DNA of 64,000 bases from Mesorhizobium sp. PAMC28654 (GCF_020616515.1 NZ_CP085135.1:1860001-1924000); one strand, 5' to 3'; shown: positions 8,639 to 19,332, numbered from the stretch's first letter. Program-made: numbers and translations. Notes: generated by a model not told the origin, from the letters alone.

Positions 8639-9046
8639 ATGCCTATCATCAACATCAGTGTCACCGGCAAGCCTGACGCCGCTCTGTCCGCCAGGATCGC
8701 CAAGGACGTAACCGAGATCACCGCCACGCAGTTGCGCAAGGATCCAACGATTACCGCGGTCGCCATTTCCTACGTCGATCCACGGCACTGGTTCGCCGGC
8801 GGCAAGTCGCTGGCCGAGCATGGCGCAAACACCTTCTGGCTGGACATCAAGGTGGTCGACGGCACCAACACCAAGCTTGAGCTTGAAGCCTACCTGAAGG
8901 CGATCTTCGCTGCTTTCGGCCACTTGCTGGGCACGGTGCACGAGGAAAGCTATGCCTTCGTGCACGAAGTGCCGGCCGCCGCCTATGGCTATGGCGGCAA
9001 GACGCAGGAGTTCCGCTTCATCAGCGGGAGGTTAAAGGCGGCTTGA
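8639..9046 (+). CDS. Tautomerase family protein (4-oxalocrotonate tautomerase-like)
   Basis: A 135-residue protein that starts Met-Pro-Ile-Ile; Pro2 becomes the N-terminal catalytic base after Met removal, the hallmark of the tautomerase superfamily. It is about twice the length of single-domain 4-OT, so it may be a fused pair of beta-alpha-beta units or a longer subfamily. AAGGAGAAGG precedes the ATG, fixing the start at 8639. The divergent LysR gene and the shared operator suggest induction by an aromatic or other small acid. The substrate is unknown. Confidence 0.82.
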   Translation: MPIINISVTGKPDAALSARIAKDVTEITATQLRKDPTITAVAISYVDPRHWFAGGKSLAEHGANTFWLDIKVVDGTNTKLELEAYLKAIFAAFGHLLGTVHEESYAFVHEVPAAAYGYGGKTQEFRFISGRLKAA

Positions 9047-9095
9047 GCGTCTTCTTCCAGTTTCTGGGGCAAGGCAGGAGCGTTCTCTTCCCGCA

Positions 9096-9123
9096 TTGAC
9101 CTTGACCCCACATCGTCTAGGTT
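9096..9123 (+). promoter_or_regulatory. Possible sigma-70 promoter for the acyltransferase fusion
   Basis: TTGACC (9096-9101), a 16-base spacer and TAGGTT (9118-9123) lie about 50 bases upstream of the ATG at 9176. The -35 match is good and the -10 match is weak. It is a prediction from motif spacing only. Confidence 0.3.
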
Positions 9124-9175
9124 CTTGCCGAAGCGGCCGGCCAAGAGCCGCGAAGCGAGAACGGGAGGATGCGGC

Positions 9176-11392
9176 ATGATCCTGACGCTGGCGCTGCTTG
9201 CCGGGCTGATTGCAGCCTGGCTGATGATCGCGGTGGTGGAGAGATTCCGGCTCGGGCTGCGCTTTGCCCAGGCCGTGCTCTATGTGCCGTTCAAGCTCGC
9301 CTACCGGATCAAGGATGACCGCATGAGGATCGCGCGGTCAGCCCCCGCTCCGGTCATCTACGTCATCTGGCATCAGTCGCGCATCGAGCCGGCGCTGATG
9401 CTGTCACTGTTGCCGGAAGATACGCTGCACATCCTCGACGACGCCTCGGCCAGATCGCCCTGGCTGGAGCCGTGGCGCGAGCTTGGCCGCACCATCGCCT
9501 TCAACGCCGAACATGTCTTCGTCAGCCGCCGGCTGGTGCGTGTCTTGAAGGGCAAGGGCCGGCTTGCCGTCTACTTGCCCGATGCGGTCGAGCCGGATGT
9601 GAAGTCCTTCCGCCTGTTTCGCGCCATCACCCGCATCGCCATGCAGGCCGACGCCCGTATCGTGCCAATCTTTGTCGGCGGTGCGCGTTACCTGCCGGTA
9701 TCGCTGACACCCGCCGCGATCGCGCCGCGTCGCTGGTTTCCGCGCCTGTCGATCAGCGTACTGGAGCCGATGACTATCGCCGAGCTGGTAGCACGAAACC
9801 CAGACCAGGCATCGAACACCAATGCACTGTTCGATCGTTTCGCCGAAGCCCGGTTTGCCGCCACCGATCTCGACCGTGGCCTTTTCCTCGCCATGCGCGA
9901 CGCCGCCGACCGTGTCGGAGCCTCGCATCCGATCATCGAGGACGTCATAAGCGGCGCGCTGAGCTACAGAAAACTGTTCATCGGCGCCCGGGTGCTGGGC
10001 CGTCGTTTCGAGGCCGTCACGGCGCCGGGCGAAGCTGTCGGAGTGCTGCTGCCCAACGCCAATGGCGTCGTGCTGACGCTGCTCGGCTTGCTGTCGGGCG
10101 GGCGCGTGTCAGCGATGATCAACTACACGGCGGGTCCGGCAAGCGTCACCGCGGCCGTCCGCACGGCGGTCATCCGTACCGTGGTCTCCTCTCGCGCCTT
10201 CGTCGAGAAGGCCGACCTCGCCGACATTGTCGCGGCCGTCGAAACAGGCGGCGCCAGGCTGCTGTGGCTGGAGGATTTGCGCGAAACCGTGACGACGCTG
10301 GACAAGCTCACGGCAGCCGTGCTGTGGCGCTGGCCGCTGCGGCCGCAGAACGCGGCCAAGCCGGCGGTGATCCTGTTCACCTCCGGCTCGGAAGGCACGC
10401 CCAAGGCCGTGGTGCTGTCGCACAAGAACCTTCTCGCCAACGCCATGCAGGCAGAGGCGCGGATCACCATCTCGCCGGCCGACATCCTGCTCAACGTCCT
10501 GCCGGTGTTCCACTCGTTCGGGCTTACGGGCGGCACCATCCTGCCACTGGTGACCGGCGTCAAACTATTCCTCTACCCCTCGCCGCTGCACTACAAGATC
10601 ATCCCCGAGATCGCCCGCAGGGTCAGGCCGACGATCATGTTCGGCACCGATACGTTCCTGGCCAACTATGCGCGCACCGCCAAGGATGGTGATTTCTCAA
10701 GCCTGCGTTTCGTTGTTGCCGGCGCTGAGGCGGTGAAGCCGGAAACCCGCCGCGTCTATCGCGACCGCTTCCAGGCCGAAATCATCGAAGGTTTCGGGCT
10801 GACCGAAGCCGCACCCGTTGTCGCAGTCAATACCGCGATCCATGGCCGCGGTGGTAGCGTCGGCCGGCTCTTGCCGGCCATGCGCATGAAGCTGGAGCCG
10901 GTCGAGGGCATCAGTGACGCCGGGCAGTTGTGGCTCGATGGCCCCAATCTGATGATGGGCTACATGACCGCGGATCGCCCCGGCGAATTGCAGCCGCTGA
11001 CCGGCTGGCACGATACCGGCGACATCGTTGCCGTCGATCGCGAAGGCTTCATCACAATTCGCGGCCGGGCCAAGCGCTTCGCCAAGATCGCCGGCGAGAT
11101 GGTGTCGCTGGGTGCGGTCGAGATGCTGGTGCAGTCGCTATGGCCCGAACAGCGCCACGCGGCGGTCGCGGTGCCCGACAAGCGCCGGGGCGAACGCATC
11201 GTTCTGGTCACCACCGCCGAGGACGCCGACCCCGAAGAATTGCGCAAGTTCGGCAGACAGGCAGGCGCCGCTGAATTGATGGTGCCCAACGACATCGTCA
11301 AGGTGCGGGAAATTCCTGTGCTGGGCTCCGGCAAGACCGACTATGTCTCGACCCGCAAGCTGGCGCTCGACAAGCTTGGGGTCGCTGCTTAG
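9176..11392 (+). CDS. Acyltransferase / acyl-ACP synthetase fusion (Aas-like)
   Basis: A 738-residue fusion. Residues 1-20 are a membrane helix. Residues ~50-230 are a PlsC-like acyltransferase, in which the usual HX4D motif appears as HQSRIE (HX4E). Residues ~270-735 are an AMP-forming acyl-acid ligase with the A-box FTSGSEGTPKAV, GFGLTEAAPV and the late HDTGD motif. E. coli Aas has the same order and re-acylates lysophospholipids at the inner membrane. ATG 9176 is preceded by GGGAGG. It is convergent with pssA, so the locus concerns phospholipids. Unlike E. coli Aas, no MFS partner (LplT) is adjacent. Confidence 0.85.
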   Translation: MILTLALLAGLIAAWLMIAVVERFRLGLRFAQAVLYVPFKLAYRIKDDRMRIARSAPAPVIYVIWHQSRIEPALMLSLLPEDTLHILDDASARSPWLEPWRELGRTIAFNAEHVFVSRRLVRVLKGKGRLAVYLPDAVEPDVKSFRLFRAITRIAMQADARIVPIFVGGARYLPVSLTPAAIAPRRWFPRLSISVLEPMTIAELVARNPDQASNTNALFDRFAEARFAATDLDRGLFLAMRDAADRVGASHPIIEDVISGALSYRKLFIGARVLGRRFEAVTAPGEAVGVLLPNANGVVLTLLGLLSGGRVSAMINYTAGPASVTAAVRTAVIRTVVSSRAFVEKADLADIVAAVETGGARLLWLEDLRETVTTLDKLTAAVLWRWPLRPQNAAKPAVILFTSGSEGTPKAVVLSHKNLLANAMQAEARITISPADILLNVLPVFHSFGLTGGTILPLVTGVKLFLYPSPLHYKIIPEIARRVRPTIMFGTDTFLANYARTAKDGDFSSLRFVVAGAEAVKPETRRVYRDRFQAEIIEGFGLTEAAPVVAVNTAIHGRGGSVGRLLPAMRMKLEPVEGISDAGQLWLDGPNLMMGYMTADRPGELQPLTGWHDTGDIVAVDREGFITIRGRAKRFAKIAGEMVSLGAVEMLVQSLWPEQRHAAVAVPDKRRGERIVLVTTAEDADPEELRKFGRQAGAAELMVPNDIVKVREIPVLGSGKTDYVSTRKLALDKLGVAA

Positions 11393-11404
11393 CTATCAGC
11401 CGGC

Positions 11405-12220
11405 TCAGCCAATATCCGAGGGCGGCACCTTTTCGCCTTCAATCATGGCGCGCTTGGAATAGGCGCGCACGCTGAACGGCAGGAAGACCAGGTAGCCGGC
11501 GACCGATGCCGTCAGCGTATACCACGGATAGGTCATGAGAAGCAGGATGTAGAGGACGACGCCGAGGATGATTGGCAGCACCTTGTCGCCGGGTATCTTG
11601 AAGCTTTTGCCGGAATAGACCGGCAGCCGGCTGACCAGCAGGAAGGCGACCAGTATCGTGAAGCCCGTGGCGATGAAGGCCGTCACCCGGGTCGGTTCGA
11701 CGCCAAGGCGCAGGAATGAAAGATAGAGCGGAAGCATCACCAGCACGGCTCCCGCCGGCGCCGGCACGCCGACGAAATATTCGTTCTGCCATATCGGACG
11801 ATCTGTTTCCTCGTCCAGAACGTTGAAACGGGCAAGCCGCAGACCACAGGCGATGGCGAACAGAAGCGCGGCAATCCAGCCCGGTGAACCAGCCTGATCG
11901 AGCATGAAGGCATAGAGCACCAAGGCGGGCGCCACGCCGAAATTGACGATGTCGGCCAGGGAATCCATCTGCGCGCCGAATTTGGAGGTTGCCTTCAGCA
12001 TCCGCGCCAGACGCCCGTCGATGCCATCGAGAAAGGCGGCGAGCAGGACCATCACCACCGCCGTCTCGAAGCGGCCCTCGAAACCGAAGCGGATGCCGGA
12101 CAGACCGGCACAGATTGCAAGCACGGTGACGAGGTTCGGTAGCACCATGCGCATCGGGATTTCACGGATGCGCGGGCCGCCGCTGCCATGCGCCTCGAAT
12201 TTCTTGAACGGCGCGCCCAC
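11405..12220 (-). CDS. pssA: CDP-diacylglycerol-serine O-phosphatidyltransferase
   Basis: Makes phosphatidylserine from CDP-diacylglycerol and serine, the step before Psd. It is an integral membrane enzyme of 271 residues with several hydrophobic helices. The CDP-alcohol phosphotransferase signature DG-x2-AR-x8-G-x3-D-x3-D is complete, starting at Asp68. The GTG at 12220 begins 2 bases after the psd stop, indicating translational coupling; an ATG at 12154 is an alternative that would shorten the protein by 22 residues. The psd-pssA order is standard in rhizobia, where phosphatidylethanolamine is made by this route. Confidence 0.94.
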   Translation of the reverse strand: MGAPFKKFEAHGSGGPRIREIPMRMVLPNLVTVLAICAGLSGIRFGFEGRFETAVVMVLLAAFLDGIDGRLARMLKATSKFGAQMDSLADIVNFGVAPALVLYAFMLDQAGSPGWIAALLFAIACGLRLARFNVLDEETDRPIWQNEYFVGVPAPAGAVLVMLPLYLSFLRLGVEPTRVTAFIATGFTILVAFLLVSRLPVYSGKSFKIPGDKVLPIILGVVLYILLLMTYPWYTLTASVAGYLVFLPFSVRAYSKRAMIEGEKVPPSDIG

Positions 12221-12222
12221 GG

Positions 12223-12921
12223 TCAGGAAATCCGTACGAGGGGTGTTCCGGCAACGCCGCCGAATTCGGCCAGCACGGTTTCACCGCCGACTGCCGTCTG
12301 GCCGACAGCGACGCGCGGCGTGGCGGTCAAAGGCAGGAACACGTCGACGCGCGAACCGAAGCGGATCAGGCCAAAACGCTCACCAACGGCGATCGTGCCG
12401 CCGGTCTCGGCCCAGCAGACGATTCTCCGCGCCACAAGACCGGCGATCTGCACGGCGGCGACAACGCCGTTCGGGCTTTCGATGACCAGACCGTTGCGCT
12501 CGTTCTCGGTGCTTGCCTTGTCGAGCTCGGCATTGAGGAACTTGCCCGGCCGGTGCTCGATCCTGGAGATGCGGCCACGCACGGGAGCGCGGTTCACATG
12601 GCAGGAAAAGACGTTCATGAACACCGAGATGCGGGTCATTTCGCCATTGCCGAGACCAAGCTCGCGCGGCGGCACAGCCGGTCCGACCGCCGAGATGATG
12701 CCATCGGCGGGGCTAACCACCAGACGGTCGTCGACTGGCGTGACGCGCTCCGGATCGCGGAAGAAATAGACGCACCATGCCGTCAGGATGAGGCCGATCC
12801 AGAACAGGATCGAGGAGAAATAGCCAAGAAAGAGCGTTGCCGCGCCGAAGGCGGCGATGAACGGATAGCCCTCGCGATGGATCGGAACGAACGTATTCTT
12901 GATCGTGTCGACGAGGCTCAT
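12223..12921 (-). CDS. psd: Phosphatidylserine decarboxylase proenzyme
   Basis: Converts phosphatidylserine to phosphatidylethanolamine. It is the short (232-residue) form found in rhizobia. Self-cleavage between Gly189 and Ser190 (in RFGSRVD) would create the pyruvoyl cofactor and the alpha and beta chains. Two hydrophobic segments at residues ~20-55 anchor it to the membrane. It is the first gene of the psd-pssA operon, and the ATG at 12921 starts MSLVDTIKN. The promoter should be in 12922-13157, where I see no clear element. Confidence 0.94.
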   Translation of the reverse strand: MSLVDTIKNTFVPIHREGYPFIAAFGAATLFLGYFSSILFWIGLILTAWCVYFFRDPERVTPVDDRLVVSPADGIISAVGPAVPPRELGLGNGEMTRISVFMNVFSCHVNRAPVRGRISRIEHRPGKFLNAELDKASTENERNGLVIESPNGVVAAVQIAGLVARRIVCWAETGGTIAVGERFGLIRFGSRVDVFLPLTATPRVAVGQTAVGGETVLAEFGGVAGTPLVRIS

Positions 12922-13157
12922 CGGATGAAAACAGGCTCCATTTCAGGTCCGGCCTGTCTATCGGAAACGCTCCGTCGCCGCAACGCGACAATCAGACTGG
13001 CAAGAGCGGTAGCCATGCAGCCATTGCATACGCAACATTGGACAGGCCCGATGCAGGCCATCACATTTCCCGCGGCAGTCACGTCTCCCCTGATTCGTGC
13101 GAATTGTTGCCGTCAGAATTCGGATTCTTGGTCACTTCCGCTCATGCAGGGGGCTTC

Positions 13158-13918
13158 ATGACGAACCGATTGCTGGCAGTGCGTGGTTTCGATCAAGCAC
13201 AGCGGCACGCCAAATTCGCGCTGCCGCTTGGCGTATTCACCGCACTGGCTGTCCTGCTCATGTCACATGGCAACGCAATCGCGCAGGCGAAGCCATCCTT
13301 CGACTGCGCCAAGGCCGCCAGCGTCGCGGAAAAAGACATTTGCGCCGATCCTGTGCTGGCGCAAGGCGACGCCGATGTTGCGAAAACTACGCGGCGGCGC
13401 TGAAGACGCTCGACCCGAGCGCCGGCAAGGCCTTGCGGGACGACCAGAGCGACTTCATCCAGTATCGCGACCAGATCGCCGACTTCAACGAGAACACGCC
13501 GAAGGACCAGCAGAATTTCGATCTCGGCGAGTTCCTGCGCGATCGCGCCACCTTCCTCGCCGGCATCCGCAAGCCCGCGGACTCCGGCTTCGTCGGGACA
13601 TGGAGCAGCATGCGCGGTGAGGTCGAGATCAAGGCGGCGGGTACCGGCAAGCTCGAAGTTTCAGAGGATGTCGCCAATCCTGTCACTGGTGGCGGAGAAT
13701 GCGACATCAGCGGTACGGCCAAGATGCGCAACGACCTGCGTCTGGTCGACACTGACGACAGCGACAAACCGACCGGCTTCGTTTTCACCTTCCTCCGCGT
13801 TGGCGACGCGCTCATCGTCGAGCAGAGCGGCGCCGGCAAGGGTGACAATTCGGAACCGTCCTCATGCGGCGCCAATGGCCATGTTGATGGCACGTTCTTC
13901 TTGACGGAGAAGAAGTAG
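13158..13918 (+). pseudogene. LprI-like (DUF1311) secreted protein, frameshifted
   Basis: Two ORF halves join across a frame change near 13380-13385. The first half, from ATG 13158, has a signal peptide (hydrophobic core ~24-40, ending AIAQA) and the mature start FDCAKAASVAEKDICADP, typical of the lysozyme inhibitor LprI N-terminal domain. The second half continues ENYAAALKTLDPSAGKAL and runs to the stop at 13918. Restoring one base (for example GCG-GAA-AAC) makes a continuous protein of about 250 residues. As written, translation stops about 80 residues in. It could be a sequencing error or a real inactivation. Confidence 0.75.
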
Positions 13919-14077
13919 CCTGCGCGCGGAAGCCATCGGTGCCGAGGCATCAAGGTCGATCTTATCTGAGTGAAAAATCCATAAAGTTGTCGGGGGGCAA
14001 GTGGTCCCGTGCGTCCTTGGGAGATGGCGCCTTTCTCCAGTCTGGAGCTGGCACGTGCAACAAGGAGGTTCTCAGCA

Positions 14078-14944
14078 ATGCAGAAACCATCAGCCGACAA
14101 AGCGCACATCGTGATAGCTGGTCTCGCCTTCGGCGAATCGCCGCGCTGGCATGATGGACAGCTATGGCTATGTAACTGGGGCACCGGCGAGATCATCGCG
14201 GTCGATGCCGGCGGCAAGAGCGAGATAGTGCTCACTATGCGGGCTGTCCTGCCCTATTCCATCGACTGGCTGCCGGATGGTCGTCTGCTTGTCGCCTCAG
14301 GTCGCGAGGGCTTGCTTCTGCTGCAGGAAGCGGACGGAACACTCGCCACCCATGCCGATCTGAGAGAGCTGTCGAAAAACCCGTGGAACGAGATCGTCGT
14401 CGATGGGCGGGGCAACATCTACGTCAATGGCGGCGGGCCGGCACCGGCTCTTGGCCAGCATTTCGGGCCCGGTACAATCGTGCTGATTTCCGCGGGCGGT
14501 GCGGTTCGGCAGGTGGCGGATAATATCGCCTTTGCCAACGGCATGGCGGTGACGCCGGACAACAAGACGCTCATCGTCGCCGAATCGCATGCCAACCGAC
14601 TGACTGCTTTCGCCATTGCCGCCGATGGCAGCCTCGCCAATCGGCGGGTCTGGGCTCATCTCGATGGCTTTCCCGACGGCATCTGCCTCGATGCCGAAGG
14701 TGCCGTCTGGTACGCGGATGTCCCCAACAAGCGCTGCGTCCGGGTGCGCGAAGGCGGTGAGGTACTGCAGACCATCACCGCTGATCGCGGCTGCTTCGCC
14801 TGCATGCTAGGCGGCGCAGATCGGAAAACCCTGTTCATCGTCGCCGCCGAATGGCGCGGCTTTGAGCAGATGGCCAGCGATGCACGCACCGGCCAAGTGC
14901 TCAGCATCGAAGCACCCGCCCCTGGCGTCGGATGGCCCGGCTAA
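14078..14944 (+). CDS. SMP-30/gluconolactonase-family hydrolase
   Basis: A six-bladed beta-propeller of 288 residues, in the SMP-30/gluconolaconase/LRE family. Family members open sugar or other lactones with a divalent metal. Metal-ligand positions are visible as the Glu in FGESPRW, the Asn in FANGMAV and the Asp in FPDGICLD. ATG 14078 is preceded by AAGGAGG at good spacing; the in-frame extension to 14009 lacks support. A 13-base inverted repeat (CTCCAG-T-CTGGAG, 14035-14047) lies just upstream and could be an operator. The substrate is unknown. Confidence 0.85.
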   Translation: MQKPSADKAHIVIAGLAFGESPRWHDGQLWLCNWGTGEIIAVDAGGKSEIVLTMRAVLPYSIDWLPDGRLLVASGREGLLLLQEADGTLATHADLRELSKNPWNEIVVDGRGNIYVNGGGPAPALGQHFGPGTIVLISAGGAVRQVADNIAFANGMAVTPDNKTLIVAESHANRLTAFAIAADGSLANRRVWAHLDGFPDGICLDAEGAVWYADVPNKRCVRVREGGEVLQTITADRGCFACMLGGADRKTLFIVAAEWRGFEQMASDARTGQVLSIEAPAPGVGWPG

Positions 14945-14945
14945 C

Positions 14946-15293
14946 TTAGAAACCGGGAATGCGCTGATAGTTGGCAATGTCGGCGCGAACACCCAGCCGC
15001 GTCAGTGTCTCCTGAGGGTTGAAACCGACGAGTGCCTGCGCCGCCTTGACGATTGGCACGACATTGTCGACGGCCGTCTGGTTTTCCCATTCGACAACGG
15101 TCACGAGATTGAACTCGCCCGGGCCCGAGAATTGCTCGAGCAGGAAATCCTGCACGAACCCTTGTTGCAGGCGCAGCAATTCATGCGTCGCCCTGACTTT
15201 GCGGAGTATCTCCTCGCGGGCCTCGGCCGGAACGATGAACTTGTCCACCCTGAACACGCTGACATCGCCAAGCTGTTGATTTAGCTGATCCAT
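14946..15293 (-). CDS. Antibiotic biosynthesis monooxygenase (ABM) family protein
   Basis: A 115-residue single-domain dimeric alpha/beta-barrel protein. The segments FRVDKFIVPAEAREEILRK and LVTVVEWENQTAVD match the ABM fold, which includes cofactor-free quinone-forming monooxygenases and heme-degrading relatives. The start is clear: GGAGGT sits 8 bases before the ATG. It is convergent with the lactonase gene, with a 1-base gap. A SoxR-like promoter lies 50-80 bases upstream, suggesting induction by redox-active compounds. The substrate is unknown. Confidence 0.75.
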   Translation of the reverse strand: MDQLNQQLGDVSVFRVDKFIVPAEAREEILRKVRATHELLRLQQGFVQDFLLEQFSGPGEFNLVTVVEWENQTAVDNVVPIVKAAQALVGFNPQETLTRLGVRADIANYQRIPGF

Positions 15294-15342
15294 TCTTCAT
15301 ACCTCCGATTGCGAGCGGATGCCCTTGGCACCTTCGATCGGA

Positions 15343-15373
15343 GGTCTACGATCTCAACTTAAGTTGAGGTCAA
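15343..15373 (-). promoter_or_regulatory. SoxR/MerR-type promoter with 19-bp spacer
   Basis: On the minus strand TTGACC (15373-15368) and TAGACC (15348-15343) are separated by exactly 19 bases. The spacer overlaps the perfect 16-bp palindrome CTCAACTTAAGTTGAG (15353-15368). The E. coli SoxR box CCTCAAGTTAACTTGAGG has the same outer halves and layout. A long 19-bp spacer holding a palindrome is the signature of MerR-family activators. It drives the ABM gene at 15293. No merR/soxR gene is in the window. Confidence 0.65.
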
Positions 15374-15399
15374 GCGGAAAATCAGCAACCTTTTCGCCG

Positions 15400-17286
<1,887 letters not shown>

Positions 17287-17290
17287 TTTC

Positions 17291-17629
17291 TTAACTCTTA
17301 TTGTCGGCGCAGCAGGAATTGACGAGTGCGTTGAGCGACGCGGAAACACCGGCCAGCGCATCGCGGTCAACTTCATAGCGCGAGCGTTGGCGGTCCGGCG
17401 CGAACCGGACCAGCCCGGCCTCGACCAGGACTTTCAGATGCTGTGATACGGTGGATTGCGCCAGGTCGAGATGATCGACGACCTCCCGGCAACAGCAGGA
17501 ATCGCTGGCGGAGAGGTGTTTCAATATCTCGATGCGCGCCGGATGCGACAGAGCGGCAAGCCGGGCGGCAACGGCGTGGCTGTCCGGCGCGCCGCGGTTG
17601 CGGTCAGTTTCGAGGCGGGATTCGGTCAT
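17291..17629 (-). CDS. ArsR/SmtB family transcriptional regulator
   Basis: A 112-residue winged-helix repressor. The segment LAALSHPARIEILKHL and the recognition helix AQSTVSQHLKVL are typical. A cysteine run, SCCCREVV, sits at the alpha-3 helix where ArsR proteins bind arsenite or metals, and the C-terminus has a further CC pair (NSCCADNKS). It likely represses its own operon, including the ABC exporter that starts 4 bases downstream, and releases on binding a thiophilic metal(loid). A candidate operator lies just upstream at 17633-17652. Confidence 0.88.
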   Translation of the reverse strand: MTESRLETDRNRGAPDSHAVAARLAALSHPARIEILKHLSASDSCCCREVVDHLDLAQSTVSQHLKVLVEAGLVRFAPDRQRSRYEVDRDALAGVSASLNALVNSCCADNKS

Positions 17630-17632
17630 CGT

Positions 17633-17652
17633 TCATCGGCGATAAACGATGA
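17633..17652. promoter_or_regulatory. Candidate ArsR operator
   Basis: TCATCG (17633-17638) and CGATGA (17647-17652) form a perfect 6-bp inverted repeat with an 8-base spacer, starting 4 bases upstream of the ArsR ATG. The position suits autorepression. The family consensus is loose, so this is inference. Confidence 0.4.
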
Positions 17653-17691
17653 CCTGAGGGACCGCAACCTATCCTGATGGGCAGAACGGCT

Positions 17692-19332
17692 TTACTCGGT
17701 CTTGGTCGGGGCCGTCGTCGCCTGTTCACCCATCGCCTTGAGGTTGGCGGCTTCGCCTTCCTTCGACTTTTCAGGAACCTTGAACACCTGCCCCGGCCAG
17801 ATGCGGTCGGGGTCGCGGATCTGGTCCTGATTGGCAAGGTAGATGGTCGAATAGCGCACGCCATGACCATAGACGCGCCGCGAAATCCGCCACAGCGTAT
17901 CATTGCGGCGGATGATGACGGCGCCGTCGGCATGCTCAAGCTTTGGCGCCACGATCTCGGGAACATCCGCTCCGGGCGTCGCGGCTGCGACCTTTGCCGG
18001 GGCTTCCTCGGCGGGCGCGGGCGTCGCGGCAACCGCCGGTGCGGGTGTCGCCACTGGCGTCGGTGTTTCGGCGGCTGGCGCGGGTGCGGCAGCAACAGCG
18101 GGCGCGGCCGGTTGGGTATCAGGCGCGGCTGTCACCGGGGCGGATGGCGCCTCGGCCGCGGCAACCACAGCCGGCTTTGCGTCAGCGGGTTTGACCTCGG
18201 CCGGCGCCACCGCGGCCACCGCCTCGCCAGGCTCGCGCTCGAACGGCACGGCTGCGCGGGCAATCACCTTCACGCCGTCGGCATCAAGGCCATCGACATG
18301 AATGGTGTAGTTGCCGACCGGAATGTCGCGCGTCGCCTCGACCAGGAAATGGCCATCGGGCGACGTTTGCGCATCACCGAGCAGGATGTCATTGGCATAG
18401 GCACGTACCTTGCGGCCGGCATCGGCAAGGCCGGCAACAAAGATCTTGTTGCCGTCGATCTCGACCGCCTCGACGACGATCTTGGGTTCCGCCGCAGCGG
18501 CAGCAGACGCTGTCGCTGTTGCGGCTGGCGTCGCCGGAGCTGCTTCAGCCGCGACAGGTGCCACGGCGGCAGGTGCTGCCGGGGCCACGGCGGCGGGAGC
18601 CTCCGCACTTGGCTGGGTTACCGCCGGTGCGGCGGCGGCCTGCGTCTCCGGCTTTTTCTCGGCCGTGGGAACGGTTATGAGTTCCGACGGCTTGCCTGGC
18701 TCCTCCACCATCGCCAGAACCTGGCCGGACGCGTTTGCTGGAACCGAAACGACGGCGGTCTGCGCTGAAGCGATCACGACCTTGTCCGGCGCCGTCGAAC
18801 GCAGGGTGATCGTATAGTCACCAGGCTTCAGCGGATCGTCGAGAACGATGACGAACGCGCCGTCGGCGCCGGCGACCGTCGAGCCGAGAACCGTCGAGCC
18901 GTTGAGGATTTCGACCTTGGCATTAGCAACTGCATTGCCGGCAACGACGATAGAGCCGTTGCTTTCGACCCGCACGACATCAAAGGTCGGCGCGACCGGC
19001 CCGGCTACGGCCGGCGCTGGGGCTGCCGCCGGCGCGGTGGCCGGTTCTGATGGCTTTGCCGGAGCCATCGCATTGGTGGCGGGCGCTGCCGGCGCCATCG
19101 CATTTGTACCCGAAGCGGAGGCTGCCGGTGCCGGCGGGGCGGGAAGCCGCCCTTCTGTCCCGGACGCGGCCGGCTTTGCCTCGGTCCCGGCCGGCGGCGT
19201 CAATGCCGCCACTTCCGCCGGTGGCGCATGTCTGAGATACGGGTCGAGTGCGCCCGATACATAGGCGGTCCCGGCCGCGGCAACGGTCCCACCCGCCGCG
19301 AACAAAAACGCCTTCAATGGATTAATTGCCAT
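17692..19332 (-). CDS. LysM domain envelope protein with Ala/Pro-rich repeats
   Basis: A 546-residue protein. Residues ~5-28 form a signal anchor (FLFAAGGTVAAAGTAYVSG). Long Ala/Pro/Thr-rich low-complexity stretches separate two or three Ig-like segments, for example GSIVVAGNAVANAKVEILNG and DKVVIASAQTAVV. The C-terminus is a single LysM domain (RRNDTLWRISRRVYGHG ... IWPGQVFKVPE), which binds peptidoglycan. ATG 19332 is preferred to an upstream ATG at 19353. The architecture is common in rhizobia; the role is unknown, probably cell-wall attached. A terminator-like hairpin lies in its 5' region. Confidence 0.82.
   Translation of the reverse strand: MAINPLKAFLFAAGGTVAAAGTAYVSGALDPYLRHAPPAEVAALTPPAGTEAKPAASGTEGRLPAPPAPAASASGTNAMAPAAPATNAMAPAKPSEPATAPAAAPAPAVAGPVAPTFDVVRVESNGSIVVAGNAVANAKVEILNGSTVLGSTVAGADGAFVIVLDDPLKPGDYTITLRSTAPDKVVIASAQTAVVSVPANASGQVLAMVEEPGKPSELITVPTAEKKPETQAAAAPAVTQPSAEAPAAVAPAAPAAVAPVAAEAAPATPAATATASAAAAAEPKIVVEAVEIDGNKIFVAGLADAGRKVRAYANDILLGDAQTSPDGHFLVEATRDIPVGNYTIHVDGLDADGVKVIARAAVPFEREPGEAVAAVAPAEVKPADAKPAVVAAAEAPSAPVTAAPDTQPAAPAVAAAPAPAAETPTPVATPAPAVAATPAPAEEAPAKVAAATPGADVPEIVAPKLEHADGAVIIRRNDTLWRISRRVYGHGVRYSTIYLANQDQIRDPDRIWPGQVFKVPEKSKEGEAANLKAMGEQATTAPTKTE

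Noticed and set aside
13380..13390. Programmed -1 frameshift in the LprI-like gene
   Set aside because: The site (GCG AAA ACT) lacks a canonical X XXY YYZ slippery heptamer and no downstream pseudoknot is evident; an indel is simpler.
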